Assembly: GCA_034440635.1 (NCBI GenBank)
Contig: JAOTON010002112.1
Span: forward strand, 806,001 to 870,000
DNA length: 64,000 bases
Direction of reading: 5' to 3'
From: Lepas anatifera
Taxonomy: Eukaryota; Arthropoda; Thecostraca; Lepadidae
Numbering within the stretch: position 1 is the stretch's first letter; the number at the start of each line of letters is the position of its first letter. The translations under genes and the position numbers were made by a program. The notes beneath the pieces are model-generated. The model had not been told where the DNA came from. It ran no database searches and was given only the letters and a program-made list of their open reading frames with translations. Positions 33,745-44,777 of the stretch are shown piece after piece.

Positions 33745-35190
33745 GAGAAGAGGTGAGCGTGCACTGTGCATGCCCAAATCAAGACACAGCCGCCCTCCCG
33801 ATGGACAGACCGCGCAGAAATACGTCCTCGTCGCGTTTGATTTCGCGCACGCGTACGACGTAGTGGACCACCACCTGCTACGCGTTCGCCTGCTGGAGAT
33901 GGGGCTGTCAAATTGCTCGGTGGCCTGGATTTGGCAGTGGCTCCGGGACCGAAGAGTCCAGGTGGAACTAAATGGCGTGCTTTCCAGTAAACGCATTTTC
34001 CGAACTGGCCTGCCGTAAGGAAGTGTCTTATCGACAGTTTTTTATGGGCGGCTCGGCTGGTAGACGCACTCCGCGCGGTTCTCGGATGCTCCCCTACATG
34101 TACGTCAATGATATGGCGGCTCTCTACACGGGCAACAACATCCAGGTCGCCAAGGACCGGGCACAATAAAGCTGCTGCTGGCACCCTCGTGAAGTGAACC
34201 CGACAGCACAAAATGGTCGTATCAGGAGCCAAGATCCAAGTACTGGTGATGTCCCAGTGGGCCAGAGACGTCGATCCCTTCAGTTTTAAGGTCGACGGGA
34301 AGTCTGTCACTGCCGAAGACACCCTACAGCTACATGGCGTCACCATCGATCGGCTCCTCCATTTCGGTCTACACTGTAAGAGACTTTGGGAGAAGGTCCA
34401 CCTCCGCATCTCCCACCTACGTCAACTGTCCGGCTGCAACTGGGGGCTGCACGAACAGGACATCCCAACCGTCGCTACTGGCTACGTGAGAGGAGCGATG
34501 GAGCAAGCGGCCGCAGCGTGGCTCCACGCCACACCGCCATTTCATGTCGAGCTGCTGAAACGCAAAATGAGAGCGTCGGCGCGTATCATCATAGGATGCA
34601 CCCACTCCACCCCCAGCCGAGGTAAGACTCCCCGCGTAGCGGCCAGAAGGAGGGTACTCGCGACCCGACTGCTGGTGAAAGTCCATGCGCTGCCGCCTGA
34701 AGACTCTCTGTGAAGACGTGCGGAGGCGACAGCGCCCTCTCGACTCTCCTCGGTGACCGGGTGGCGGCAGGGGGGCAAAGAGATGTGGGATCAAGCAGGC
34801 ATCTCCCTCCCCATCGAGTCTTTCCTTCCTTGACGTCTTCCACCGTGGGTATCAGGAGAGTGAGTCACATTTCAACTAGACGTGAGCCCACTGACATCAG
34901 GAGCGCCACCTGTCCGGAAGAAACGAGTAGCTCTCCTCCACCTCGCTTCCCTGACTCAATGTGCCACATGGATGTGGACCGACGGGTCAGTGCACGGAGG
35001 GGTCACGAGTGGGAGAACTGGGTCTTTATCGAGTCACCAGACAGAGCCCAGCATTAGCTCAGGCGACCAGCAGGCTAGCTCTGCTCGAGTTTTCAGGCTG
35101 ATATAGTAGCCCTCCAAACAGCCTGTGTCTTCCTAATGGACCACTCAGTGCACACAGAAGATCCGGTCATCTTCAGCATGGCCCACCAAG
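33745..35190 (+). pseudogene. Ingi/Jockey-like LINE: reverse transcriptase and RNase H remnant (right arm)
   Basis: Best-preserved reading of this LINE. 33,815-34,015: VLVAFDFAHAYDVVDHH, then WQWLRDRRVQVELNG and FRTGLP, then a stop where QGSVLS should follow. 34,095-34,170: the polymerase box is YVNDMAAL where the left arm has YGDDTAAL, so a catalytic aspartate is lost. 34,213-34,713: an open frame of 166 codons covering thumb and connection (LHGVTIDRLLHFG, NWGLHEQDIPTVATGYVRGA, ARIIIGCTHSTP). 34,965-35,160: RNase H beginning at WTDGSV. It is the inverse of the minus-strand copy at 23,200-24,625. Dead. Confidence 0.8.
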
Positions 35191-35209
35191 GTGACGACGC
35201 ATTATAGAA

Positions 35210-36560
35210 ATAAAATGGCTTCAATGTCTGTAGATAAGACAGCGAATCAGTAAAAATCGCAAACTTCCTCACCATCAGCTTAGACACCTGGTCCAAACAG
35301 CAAAAAATGGCGTACAGCTCAAGTAAAAATGGATCCTTCTTGAGGCAAACTACTCCGTGATCCTTCGTGACCCCTCCGTGATGTTGAGAAAACTTCTCAA
35401 CATTGTCACTCACAGATGCACGCCCTGTGCCATTGTCACTTTCTTTTGCAACCGTCTATATAGAAACAGACATATTCATAAATTACTGGCGCGTCGGTTC
35501 AGGAGACAAATTTTTGCTTTGTTGGAGTAGGTTGTGTTCGTGTTAACTGTCAAGAAGAGCTATGGTTCAATAACAGCTGCTTCATGTGGTTCGACGAGAT
35601 TGCTGTCGATACCAGCCTGTGCCAGCCAGGCACAGACTCTCACTCCCTGGTGACGGTTTGCAACACGCGAGCAAAGCGAGTATCTTACTGCGCATTTGTA
35701 GCGGTATTTCATTAATTTCTACTAGCATGCTCATTATGGATGAAGCTTGGAACGCCCCTGTTACTATTCTGATAGCGTGATAACGGACATATCGATAATC
35801 TTTTTCGCAGACTAAGGAGCGGCCTCATACACAACACAGCCGTACTCGATGTTCGTACGAATAAGTGATCTATACAGCATAAGAAGCTTATAACGTAGCG
35901 TATAACGATGAGCGTATAAAGTGCGCATAACGTATACATAGGCGATAAGCGTATAACGTGTATAGCATGAGAAACATTTCTTTATCCGCACGGTATCTCA
36001 TCCTCGTCAACACCTTCAGCATTTTCAGCGTATTGAAACATTTTTGCGGAAATCCTTCAGGTGTGGCAAATATGAAAGCTTATCGAGTGTGAGCCCGATA
36101 AATCTGGTTTCTGCTACAACGTCGCTCAGATTTCCGCGAATTTACAAAATCGGGTATTCAGTCTCAATGTCTATTATAGAAGTGCATGTGCTTTGTCTTT
36201 GAACTTGAAAATTTCAGTCCATTGCGTGTGATCTATTGCTGCAATATGTCAAGGCCAAGCTGCAGCCGCCTCTGCGCAGCTGCTGTAGTAGACGCTGTCA
36301 CACATATTGTGAAGTATTCAACGAAAAGCACATGACGTATGTTTGCGGGAAGTGTTTGCAATATCATTGGTCATAACTGCAAACAAGGCTATGAAAATCA
36401 CAGAATCCTGGGCTATGTTACTCTTTTGCTGATACCAATCCGATACGACTGAGTTTACGCGAAATCTAAAATACCTATTTTTCGGAATATTAGAAATAAA
36501 CCACCTCAAGTGGCCTCGCACGCTGAGTCCAAAGAGTTTCTGCAGAACGCCCTTGGATAG
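35210..36560 (-). pseudogene. Jockey-like LINE remnant (right arm)
   Basis: Minus-strand counterpart of 19,930-23,275, without the large left-arm insertions. 36,540-36,320: GVRGHLRWFISN to NDIANTSRKH. 35,890-35,810: LMLYRSLIRTNIEYGCV-type. 35,800-35,690: the VTGAFQASSIMSMLV-like part. 35,413-35,210: RNase H, with LLELYAIFCCLDQ and FAIFTDSLSYLQTL, the clearest RNase H signature in either arm. Frames are broken by stops and the TTATACGC array. Confidence 0.75.
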
Positions 36561-36682
36561 CAAAGGCGCTCCCCCAAGAGATGATGGCGCCCCCCCAAGA
36601 GATGATGGCGCCCCCTGGGGAGGAAGGCGCCCCCTCCAGAAAATCTTGCACCACTTCTCGAAAATGGAATCCGCCGTCTCTG

Positions 36683-37965
36683 TAGTTGTCAAACAATAGT
36701 TGAAATCCCTAAATGCAGTCTAGTTACATTTAGGTTCAACGGCGCAGGGCACTAAATTTCGAGCGGCACGGCCCAAAGAGGGTACACCACCTGGCAACCA
36801 AAAAGGGCACCCGGCACCGATGGGTGCACGTGCTCCTTGTGCCCCTCCTGGACAGTAGATAAACTCCGGGAAGCATTAAATAAGTTCAGGGGGCCCGGAT
36901 CAGCTCAAGGGGCACTAAAACAGCTAATAGGGCAGCAGGCAAGCTCGGAGGCATCAGACTAACTTAGAGAGCATTATATAGGTTCAGAAGGCACAATTAT
37001 TTATTCAGGGGAGGGGGGCACCAGATTGACTACGAGGGCATCAGATCAGCTCAGAAGGCACATGATCACCTCCAGGGGGCACCAGATGAGCTTCACCCGT
37101 ACGATTATTGGCGACGATGAGGCATTATCTGGACACGGATTACGAGCCTATACTATTCCCGGGTGCTTGGAAAGGCGACAGAATGTTTAAGGTGACCAAA
37201 AAGGCACTTGATTGTCAAACAGTAGTTGAAATCGCTAAATGCGGCCTAGTTCCGCCTAGGTTCAACGGCGTAGGGCACTAAATTTCGAGCGGCACGGCCC
37301 AAAGGGGTACACCACCTGGCAATCAAAAGGGCACCCGGCACCGATGGGGGCACGTGCCCCTGTGTCCGCTGGCTGAGGCCATGGACAGTAGATAAACTAC
37401 GGGAGGCATTAAATAAGTTCAGGGGCCCCGGATCAGCTCAAGGGGCACTAAAACAGCTAATAGGGCACCAGGCAAGCTCGGAGGCATCAGACTAACTCAG
37501 AGAACATTATATAGATTCAGAAGGCTCAATTATTTTCTCAGGGGGGGCACCATATTGACTACGAGGGCATCAGATCAGCTCAGAGGGCACATGATCAGCT
37601 CCAGGGTTCAAGACCAGCGCTCAGGGGGCACCAGATGAGCTCAAGGGGCACCAGATTTGCTCTGCTCATACGATTATTGGCGACGATGAGGCATTATCTG
37701 GAAACGGATTACGTGCCTATACTCTTCCCGGGTGCTTGGAAAGGCGACAGAATGCCCTAACTGACCAAAAAGGCACTTAATTGTCAAACAATAGCTTAAA
37801 TCACTAAATGCAGTCTAGTTCCATCTAGGCTCAACGACGTAGGGTACTAAATTTCGAGCGGCACGGCCCAAAGAGGGCACACCACCTGGCAATCAAAAGG
37901 GCACCCGGCACCGATGGGGGGCACGTGCCCCCTGTGCCCCCCTGGCTGCGCCCCTGGGTATAAAG
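36683..37965 (+). repeat. Tandem repeat of ~520-575-bp units
   Basis: Three unit starts (36,687, 37,204 and 37,779) share TTGTCAAACA.TAG.TGAAAT, then AATTTCGAGCGGCACGGCCC, then GGCACCCGGCACCGATGGG. The third unit is cut short at about 37,965. Within the units are smaller CAGCTCA-GGGGGCACCAGAT words. The right giant element ends exactly where the first unit begins. Confidence 0.85.
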
Positions 37966-37974
37966 CTATTTCTA

Positions 37975-38250
37975 GAAGACGAACGAACCATTATGTTAGC
38001 CTAGAATTACTTGTATAATTACTAAGTTAGTTTTATGTCAAATTTCATCCACTTCCATTTATTTTAAGGACTTGAAACCATGGTGAGAAGCAAGCAAGTT
38101 CCGAGAAATTTAGCTCCTTGAAATACCCTTTCGGACGAATTACTCGAAAGCCGTTGGAGATAAGTGGGTAGTGTAAATAAATGAAATGACTGCAATTAAT
38201 TTTCCTATTCAGCCATGTTAATTCTGAGCTTGTGAATTGAGTGGGCAGTG
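37975..38250 (-). repeat. Inverted copy of part of the left-arm-only block
   Basis: Reverse complement of 21,360-21,660 (landmarks TTTCGGACGAATTACTCGAA, CCGTTGGAGATAAGTGGGTA and CTATTCAGCCATGTTAATTC). It places a piece of the left-arm-only block just outside the right giant element. Confidence 0.7.
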
Positions 38251-38759
38251 GGCTTAAGTCTTGGCGGCGCTCTCACGATAGTTTTAATAAACCCATGTAT
38301 TCATTCATACACGTTCAAAAGAAACAAATCAACTAACCAAACATCTAAAGCATGCGTTCAATATAAAATAGTTTAGGACCAGCCGATTTCAAGGCGCTCC
38401 TCCGATGGTGACAGCCATGGACAGAAGCCTGCCGGACGCGCCCACCAACAGGCCGGGACACGCGACCGTGCCAGCCGGCGTCCTGTTACCGCTCTGCAAT
38501 TCTCAAGATAAAAGTGTTGTTTTGCCAAGAAGATTATGGAGTACTTTAAGCACTGCCGCTCGTGTGAGCCGGTGAGATAGGCTTCCTGAGTGGGCGAGAA
38601 TGTTAATAAACGTTTTACCTTTATGCCCGGCGTCTCAGTACTGGAATCTGATAGTAGTCGAGGCTGAGACAGGCAGCTAGGTTTATCTCCATACTTCTTA
38701 GGCACGCAAATGGCCGCATTCAGACGCTTTCCCAATCCAACATACAGTCTGTGCTCGCT
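38251..38759. other. No gene recognised
   Basis: A minus-strand frame of 120 codons (38,373-38,735) has no recognised motif, repeats or splice context. I leave it uncalled. Confidence 0.35.
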
Positions 38760-38763
38760 TTAA

Positions 38764-39608
38764 CACGCGATTTGACGGGGGAGAGGGGGTTGGGTACCCT
38801 CCCCTTCGGGTTTTCCGGAGATAACATAAAAACGGCACGTGCCGCCGTAATTGGTATAACTTTTCTCTGATCATTTTACAACTTTTGTCAAAATCTAAGG
38901 TTAGGCCACTCTGTTCAGGTCACCAGTACAGGTCAAGTGACCCGACCTAAAAAAGTTTAAGATAACATAATTCGGAACAGGGTGAACTTATCCCATTGAA
39001 ACTCATACCACATACTGAGTCCACCGAGCTGTCTAAAATATGTTCCGGTATTTTTTCTATCGATGACCTAAGGTCAGGTACGAGGTTTGACTTCTTCCTT
39101 GGAAATACATGGGAAAAGTGGTTTTAATCAAATAACTTGGTCATAGATAGTGATAGAGTGTTTATTTTAGCTTCAGTAGATTGGGATTGTCTTTGCGGTT
39201 CTAAAGATATGCATTTTGACCTAATTTGACCTTGACCTGCCCTCAGGTCAGGTTTAAGGACATATTGGACCTGATTTGACGCAAGGCTATGTTATATACC
39301 ATTGGATTCGGCTTGCTGCGAGGATATTAATGGTTCAAATTGTTTGATCTATCTTTACTTGTTCAGATGTAATGACCGGAAACCTTCATTTACATGTTAT
39401 CCCTATGACGACATGTTTTGACCTTTAGTGACCTTAAATGTGACCTGAAAAAATAGTGCAAATATTTTCGATAGAGAAGTGGATGAGCTACTAAACGTCG
39501 TTTACCGTTTTTTCGCTATCTAGCATGGTTCTCGAGATCTTAGGGGGCTGGCACCTGCCCCTCCCCCGCCAAAGCGAAGGTGGCTCAGACCGCCGTCAAA
39601 GTACGTGT
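38764..39608. mobile_element. TTAA-flanked element, family E-like
   Basis: TTAA at 38760-38763 and 39609-39612. The left end CACGCGATTTGACGG resembles the right end reverse complemented (ACACGTACTTTGACGG). The interior holds many AGGTCA/TGACCT hexamers. Its right TTAA is also the left TTAA of the next element (family A, 39,613), so one inserted in the target of the other. Confidence 0.65.
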
Positions 39609-39612
39609 TTAA

Positions 39613-40057
39613 GGGAATGTGGCACATTCATAACGTGATTTTAACCGATATAGCCAAGTTTTAAAGCAAGTCGGAAGATCTGGAATTCAATGTATCATTT
39701 GTCTTGGAAATCAAGAATTTCGTACAAAAAGCTAAAACTTACCTGAAATTTACCCCCTCATGTACCCTTAGCAGCATGCCACAGTTCTCATGGCTGTTGG
39801 TGTGACGACATATGCTGACGTCACGGTATCAGCCAATTGAAGCCCTTGAAGCGTATTGAATATGATAGTGGTTACCAGATCATGACATCATCCACAGGCA
39901 GATATTTATTTCTTTCCCTCAAGGAGCATTTAAAAATATAAGTATTGAGCTTATTGTAAATTTTTTCAGAGAAATCATAGGCGCTTCCTTGATTTTCGGC
40001 TAAAAGTACCCCTAATTACAATAAATTCCAGGATTCGACCAAGGTGCCACACTCCCT
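39613..40057 (-). mobile_element. TTAA-flanked MITE, family A, copy 4
   Basis: TTAA at 39609-39612 and 40058-40061. The termini GGGAATGTGGCAC and GGTGCCACACTCCCT match the family. It has the same orientation as copy 2. Confidence 0.8.
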
Positions 40058-40104
40058 TTAAGTATTAAAATTACACTGCCCTAAATTCGTGTAAAAATGT
40101 AAAA

Positions 40105-40389
40105 GGGAAGGCTGGCTAGCTCACACATAACATTTGGCCCCTCTTAAAATTTTCCGTCGGGTACCTAATCAAGAGGCTGGATGTGTCCCTACAAGTTCAG
40201 AAAGCATGGCTACGCCAATGGTTCTGCCCACTAGCTGCTTCTGCACTTGCTGTTTATATGCTTCTTGTGCGCAGTGTGGTATTTTCTTCTTTCAGAGACA
40301 ATTTTCTCACCGGCAGATTGCAGTCGATTAATGACGGGGATCGCCGAGATCTTAACGTGACTCGAATGCGTGGAATGCTCCCTCGATGA
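40105..40389 (+). CDS. Candidate exon with one transmembrane segment, unidentified
   Basis: An open frame ending in TGA at 40387-40389 includes KRLDVSLQVQKAWLRQ, then a hydrophobic segment of about 22 residues (WFCPLAASALAVYMLLV and on), then basic and polar residues (FRDNFLTGRLQS). It resembles the N-terminal anchor of a type II membrane protein. There is no good ATG in this frame before the segment (GTG at 40183), so if real it is an internal exon. The family is unknown. Confidence 0.25.
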
Positions 40390-40681
40390 AATAGAGGTCT
40401 CCTTGAGGCAGTTGTGACTTGATGAAGAGAGCGTTTCTCTTCTGCGTCTGCTCACGACGTGCAACTTTGAAGAGGCTGAGAGGCGCTCGCCAACGATGCA
40501 AACATGAGGATGTGGGTAAGTCATGATTATGCTAATGATGGCGTTTTGTGGATCGTGTAATTTTTGTTTTATCTTCTGGGCTTCATGCACTATCATTGGT
40601 TTTAAAATATCTAACATCACGTTTAAAATAGTATCTTATACATGTTTCATGAAGTTACAAATTTCAAGATCGTCCAATTAA

Positions 40682-41710
40682 CCCGCGCCCCACCGGGGGT
40701 CCGGCGCCACCTTCGCCCCACCGGGGGGCCATCGATGGCCCCCCCTCTAACTCCGAAAATATGGGCGTTAGCGCAAATCTGCAAAGTGCAATAGAAAGCT
40801 CGCGTGAATGCAGTTAGAAATTACTTCGCATGTTTTAGTGCTCAGGTCAATGGTTTGACCTCCAGAGGTCAAATTAGGTCAAGATCGGCTATTTTCACTC
40901 AAATATGCAATGATTAAGCAAACTGGGCATAACTCTTATGTCATTAGAGCTATTGAGGCCTGGTAGAGTAAATTTGATAGCAAATTTCCAGTACTTTTTC
41001 CGCTATGTGGAACGTAAAGACCTCCCGCCAGTAGTTTGACCTCCAGAGGTCATCTCGTGACCTAATATGACCCGAGGTCACGAAAGGTCACAAAGTGACC
41101 TTGCCGTATATCAAATGAAAGCCAGTGACAAGACAAACACGATGGTGTTTGTTTCACTGCTCTAGCTCAATTAGGTCAAAAGTTATTGTCAAAATACTGT
41201 TTTTGACCACCGGTGACCTTGGATGACCTTGGAAAAGTCAAAGGGCAAATATGACCCCCTGGGATCCGTGAAAGGGTGTCCAAAAACGTTGTTCTGAGCA
41301 GTCTGAGTATTTGCAATCATTTTTGTGGCTTTTATATCATGAAATAGCTTTTCCCCATGCTTTTCCAATGGGAGAGGTCGCCTCGTGACCTGACCTCAGG
41401 GGCACGAAATCGAAAAATCCCGGATATACACCTTGTAGACCCTGGAAGGGTCATGAAGTGTAGGAATTTTCAAATCGATCGACTTTGAAATGTAGCTCTT
41501 ACAGAGCTCTAAAGGCGAAGTGAGGTGACCTTGGTTGACCTCGTCTGGTGACCTGACCTTGGGTGACCCGGGATAAAAAATTTCAGGGATGATGGGAAAA
41601 TGATGCAGTGAGAGGTAGAGCTTTCAACCGCGCTGCTGTGCCTCGTAGTTTTTCTGCTATCCCGGAAAAACCTTAGGGGGGCCATCGATGGCCCCCCCGT
41701 GGGGCGAGGG
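40682..41710. mobile_element. TTAA-flanked element, family E, intact ends
   Basis: TTAA at 40678-40681 and 41711-41714. The left end CCCGCGCCCCACCGGGGG matches the right end reverse complemented, CCCTCGCCCCACGGGGGG. Just inside each end lies the same perfect 22-bp palindrome, built around GGCCATCGATGGCC (40723-40744 and 41676-41697). The 1.03-kb interior is dense in AGGTCA/TGACCT hexamers in direct, inverted and everted arrangements. It is non-coding. Truncated relatives are at 59,343-59,503 and 60,751-61,400. Confidence 0.82.
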
Positions 41711-41714
41711 TTAA

Positions 41715-42189
41715 ACTGTTTTCTCGTGAAATTTCCCACAATTTAGATACATTAAGTATGAAAAATTGAATGACGACCATCTGGTAAAACTCGCTGAACT
41801 ATTTGGATTCTAACTGCAGATAGAAAACAGACAAATTTCTGACCTAGTACTCTAAGTTCAGCCATATTCATTGAAGATCATGTGTCGCACTCTTACTCAT
41901 TACTCATTCCAAACAACATCTCAATAAATAATATTCTTATCTTGGCACTTACTTTTAAGTCTCTTCGGCAATGTACACAGTCCTTTCCTCTGGCCCTTGA
42001 ATCGACACCTTATCTATATTTTGTGTAGCCCAAAAGCTTTCTATGTATGTGAGTGTATCCCAGTGATGTGAGCTCCAATCAATATGTTGACAGCATATCT
42101 CTGTTTCATATGCGTCGGAATGAGTATAACTGCATAAACATTACTGCAGGTGCGTAGTGAAACACCAAAATGGTAACCCATAGACTAAA
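41715..42189. other. No gene or repeat recognised
   Basis: A/T-rich, unique-looking, with no long open frame. Confidence 0.4.
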
Positions 42190-42499
42190 CAGTGGCGGAT
42201 CTATCCGGTCGGTTTGGGGGTGCCAGCCAAAGTCGAAAAAACATAACGGGGTGGAAGATATCGGCACAAGATGCTTGTTTTTTTGCTATCCAATGCTCAA
42301 TATTTACCCTGAAGCTGACTGGTTCTGTTTGAAGTTGAGCGTTGAAGCATCAAAACCTTGCTTATAAATTAACAGCGAGCCGGGGCAAAAGGCAGGTCAA
42401 CCGTTTTGGGAAAGGACCAGAGCATAGTTTTGTCGCAAACTTCTCCGTTTGAGGGGGTGGGGGTAAATGACTTTCTTGTCCCCCCTGGATCCACTACTG
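42190..42499. mobile_element. hAT-type MITE, 310 bp, perfect 8-bp target duplication
   Basis: Left end CAGTGGCGGATC and right end (reverse complement) CAGTAGTGGATCC, flanked by identical AGACTAAA at 42182-42189 and 42500-42507. Non-coding. The CAGTGGCGGATC end also appears at 47,934 and, more loosely, at 62,272. Confidence 0.88.
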
Positions 42500-42507
42500 A
42501 GACTAAA

Positions 42508-43975
42508 TATATTATGATTTCGACTTACGTTGAAACACCAATAACAAAAAAGCGTCTGCTATGCATGTAAGGGTTTACTACTACAAAAAAATTTGGCGTT
42601 GGTTTCTGCGGCTTTTAGAACTTCGGAAGAGCGCCACTGGCTGCCTGGCCAGTAGTCTGCACCTGATGATGTCCCAGATTTTTAGCACCAGCCTGTGCCG
42701 ACAGTTTTCCCTGAATGGACAGAACGACAAGAGCTAGTTGATCGAGATGACCCTCCTGAAATTATATGTGGTGGGTGAAAACTTGAGTATTTTTATTGTT
42801 ATAAATGACACTACAATATCATAAAAAAACAACACAAGTGTATTTCGTAGATGCCACATTTCCAAAGCGTATATTACAAAACTTCGTTCAACTATATATT
42901 GAGAAATAATAAAATAATCAGAGCAGCCCCCCTTTTTCCGGGAGCGGTGTTGTCTCTGACGACGTCCCTGACCCTGATTAACGCTGTTATCTTAGATACT
43001 ACTCTGTTATTATTTCACATCTGCCAAAATATTATAGTGTTCTATTCTTTTCAGTTTTAGCAGGAGTTGTCAGGCTACTCGTTGTCTAAGTGCAGGATCA
43101 AACAGGCATCATCGAATAACTAGCCTTAGGTGCTTAGGTGCATCTTTTGCAGATGCACTGTATAAGGACAGCAAGGGATCTCGCTCGGAGATCAATCAAC
43201 GTGTCACGCGCTGGATACCTGTATCGCGAGACCGGCGCGCTGGCTCAAAGCTAGCACGTAAGAAAAGGGGCAGCACTTCAACTGCAGCAGGCCAAGCATA
43301 GGCCGACGGGGATACGGAGAGCAGACATTAATCTCAGCTGTCTACGCAGAGCCGGGAAAGGATGCACAAAACAGTGAAGCAAATCTGTACTGCACAGCAC
43401 GGTCAAAGCCAAGAAGTGAACATACCTCACGCTAGGAATATCATGATTCAGCGCAGATCAGAACAATTGATTGTCTGAAATTTGCCTCACTGTCACTTCT
43501 CTATCACTGAACCCTGAACTGCTCCCTCATCTTTTTAACACGGTAGTGATGTGAACGTTGTGTACATCTGTGAATTGTGAATTGCAAAAATTCATTGAAC
43601 ATCATTGTCATTGTTATCGTTCTATATAACTTCTTCTCGTAATTTTACCACTTCAAATACAACAATTGATGTTTATCTCCTGAACATGACGATGAAACTG
43701 TTGGTGAGACAAATCTTGTGTAAAAAACATTGTATAGAAAAGCATAATGATGTGAAATACACTTTTTTGCATATCTTTTTCATTTTATCCACATGGATCA
43801 GGCTAAAAGTCATGTGATTCTCGCGAACCTTCTTATAAGGATAATCCCGCTGAATCGGTGTCTGACAGTAAATATTATAGTTGATGGGCGTTTCCTTGGC
43901 AGTCAGAATAACACTTATAATATATTTCATCAAAATGATGCCTCAAACTGTGAGGAAACGTCTGGGGAAGTAACG
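42508..43975. other. No gene or repeat recognised
   Basis: Mixed composition. An A/T-rich stretch (42,740-43,080) and a more G/C-rich one (43,180-43,330) show no recognisable open frame, tRNA or terminal repeats. Confidence 0.35.
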
Positions 43976-44420
43976 CATGGACGAGTGGGATTGGGTTGGG
44001 ATTCCCCGAAAGGGATCAGCCCATTTTCGTGGTTCAACTCACATATCGTGGTGGGGGAAAGTTGGGGAAATCACAAGCGAATGTCTGGGAATCGGTTGGG
44101 GATCCCCTTACCCAATGGATTAGGGCGATGGGGAGGGTTTGGGGAAACCCTACCTTAGAGTACGGGGATAGGTAGGGGATCCCCTGTACGGGTTCGGTAT
44201 ACAGACCTTCCTTAATTTAGCATACCGTGGTGGGGAACGATTGGGAACTCCCCAACCAAAAGAGTGGGGAAAGCTGCCGTTTTCCCATTCAAAATTTCCC
44301 CGTACGAAGTGTCTCAAATCCCAAGCAAACGCTCGTGATTCCCCAACCCTCCGGCTGGGTTTCCCCGACCAATTCCCGCCATTTTGCACTAGCGTCCCCG
44401 TACGGGAATCGCCCGGAATT
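43976..44420. repeat. GGGGAA/TTCCCC-rich degenerate repeat block
   Basis: Repeated words such as GGTTGGGGATCCCC, CGTGGTGGGGAA (44,049 and 44,229) and CCCCGTACG occur on both strands, giving many small inverted repeats. No clean unit length or target duplication was found. Confidence 0.4.
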
Positions 44421-44777
44421 GCTGGCTGAGAAGGCGGATGATACAACGTACGCGTGTGTTGAGAATGGTGGTGGTTATGCTTGCTGTTGGACTGAGGGGC
44501 ACAGGGTACAAGACGTCCTGTGCACGTGGAAGGATATATGGGTTGGATGTTTGTGCAGCGAGCTGTGCCGATAGCACTGGAAAAAACATGAGTTCATTAA
44601 ATGAGTCTGGTATGTGAATATGCTTGATGTGCAAAATAGCATACACCGATTTCGAGTTCCTCGTATTTTTTGGCACCAGGGTACATGATGCAGCTTTTCA
44701 AGACGTTTTTAATTCACAAACAGTTATTGGCAATACAACACACACGGTGAGTGTAATTGGGAACAGACTCAGCCAGT

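Larger units (their letters stand above)
29433..36682 (-). mobile_element. Giant hAT-like element, right copy, inverted
   Basis: Starts CAGGAATGGCGGATTCCA at 29433, two changes from the left copy's CAGGGACGG… end. It ends at 36682 with the reverse complement of CAGAGACGGCGGATTCCA. Additional internal starts at 29,956 and 30,520 repeat the same terminus. It contains the same cargo as the left copy in inverse order and strand. The flanks CCTATGAC (29425-29432) and TAGTTGTC (36683-36690) do not match, so this copy either recombined after insertion or has a decayed duplication. It is shorter than the left copy because it lacks two left-arm insertions. Confidence 0.85.

Noticed and set aside
19798..36682. 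A virus-like self-synthesising transposon (Polinton/Maverick type) suggested by size and long inverted arms
   Set aside because: No DNA polymerase B, integrase, packaging ATPase or capsid-like frames; the target duplication is 8 bp, not 6; the content is LINE, SINE and minisatellite sequence.
19798..36682. The large palindrome as a pure assembly artefact
   Set aside because: The arms differ by a MITE, a 1.4-kb block, terminal unit number and many substitutions, and the left copy has its own perfect target duplication.
36683..37965. A CRISPR array or regular spacer-repeat structure
   Set aside because: Units are over 500 bp and diverged, with no short identical repeats separated by unique spacers; the window is eukaryotic.
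38373..38735. A 120-codon minus-strand frame
   Set aside because: No recognisable motif, splice context or conservation elsewhere in the window; within chance length for this composition.
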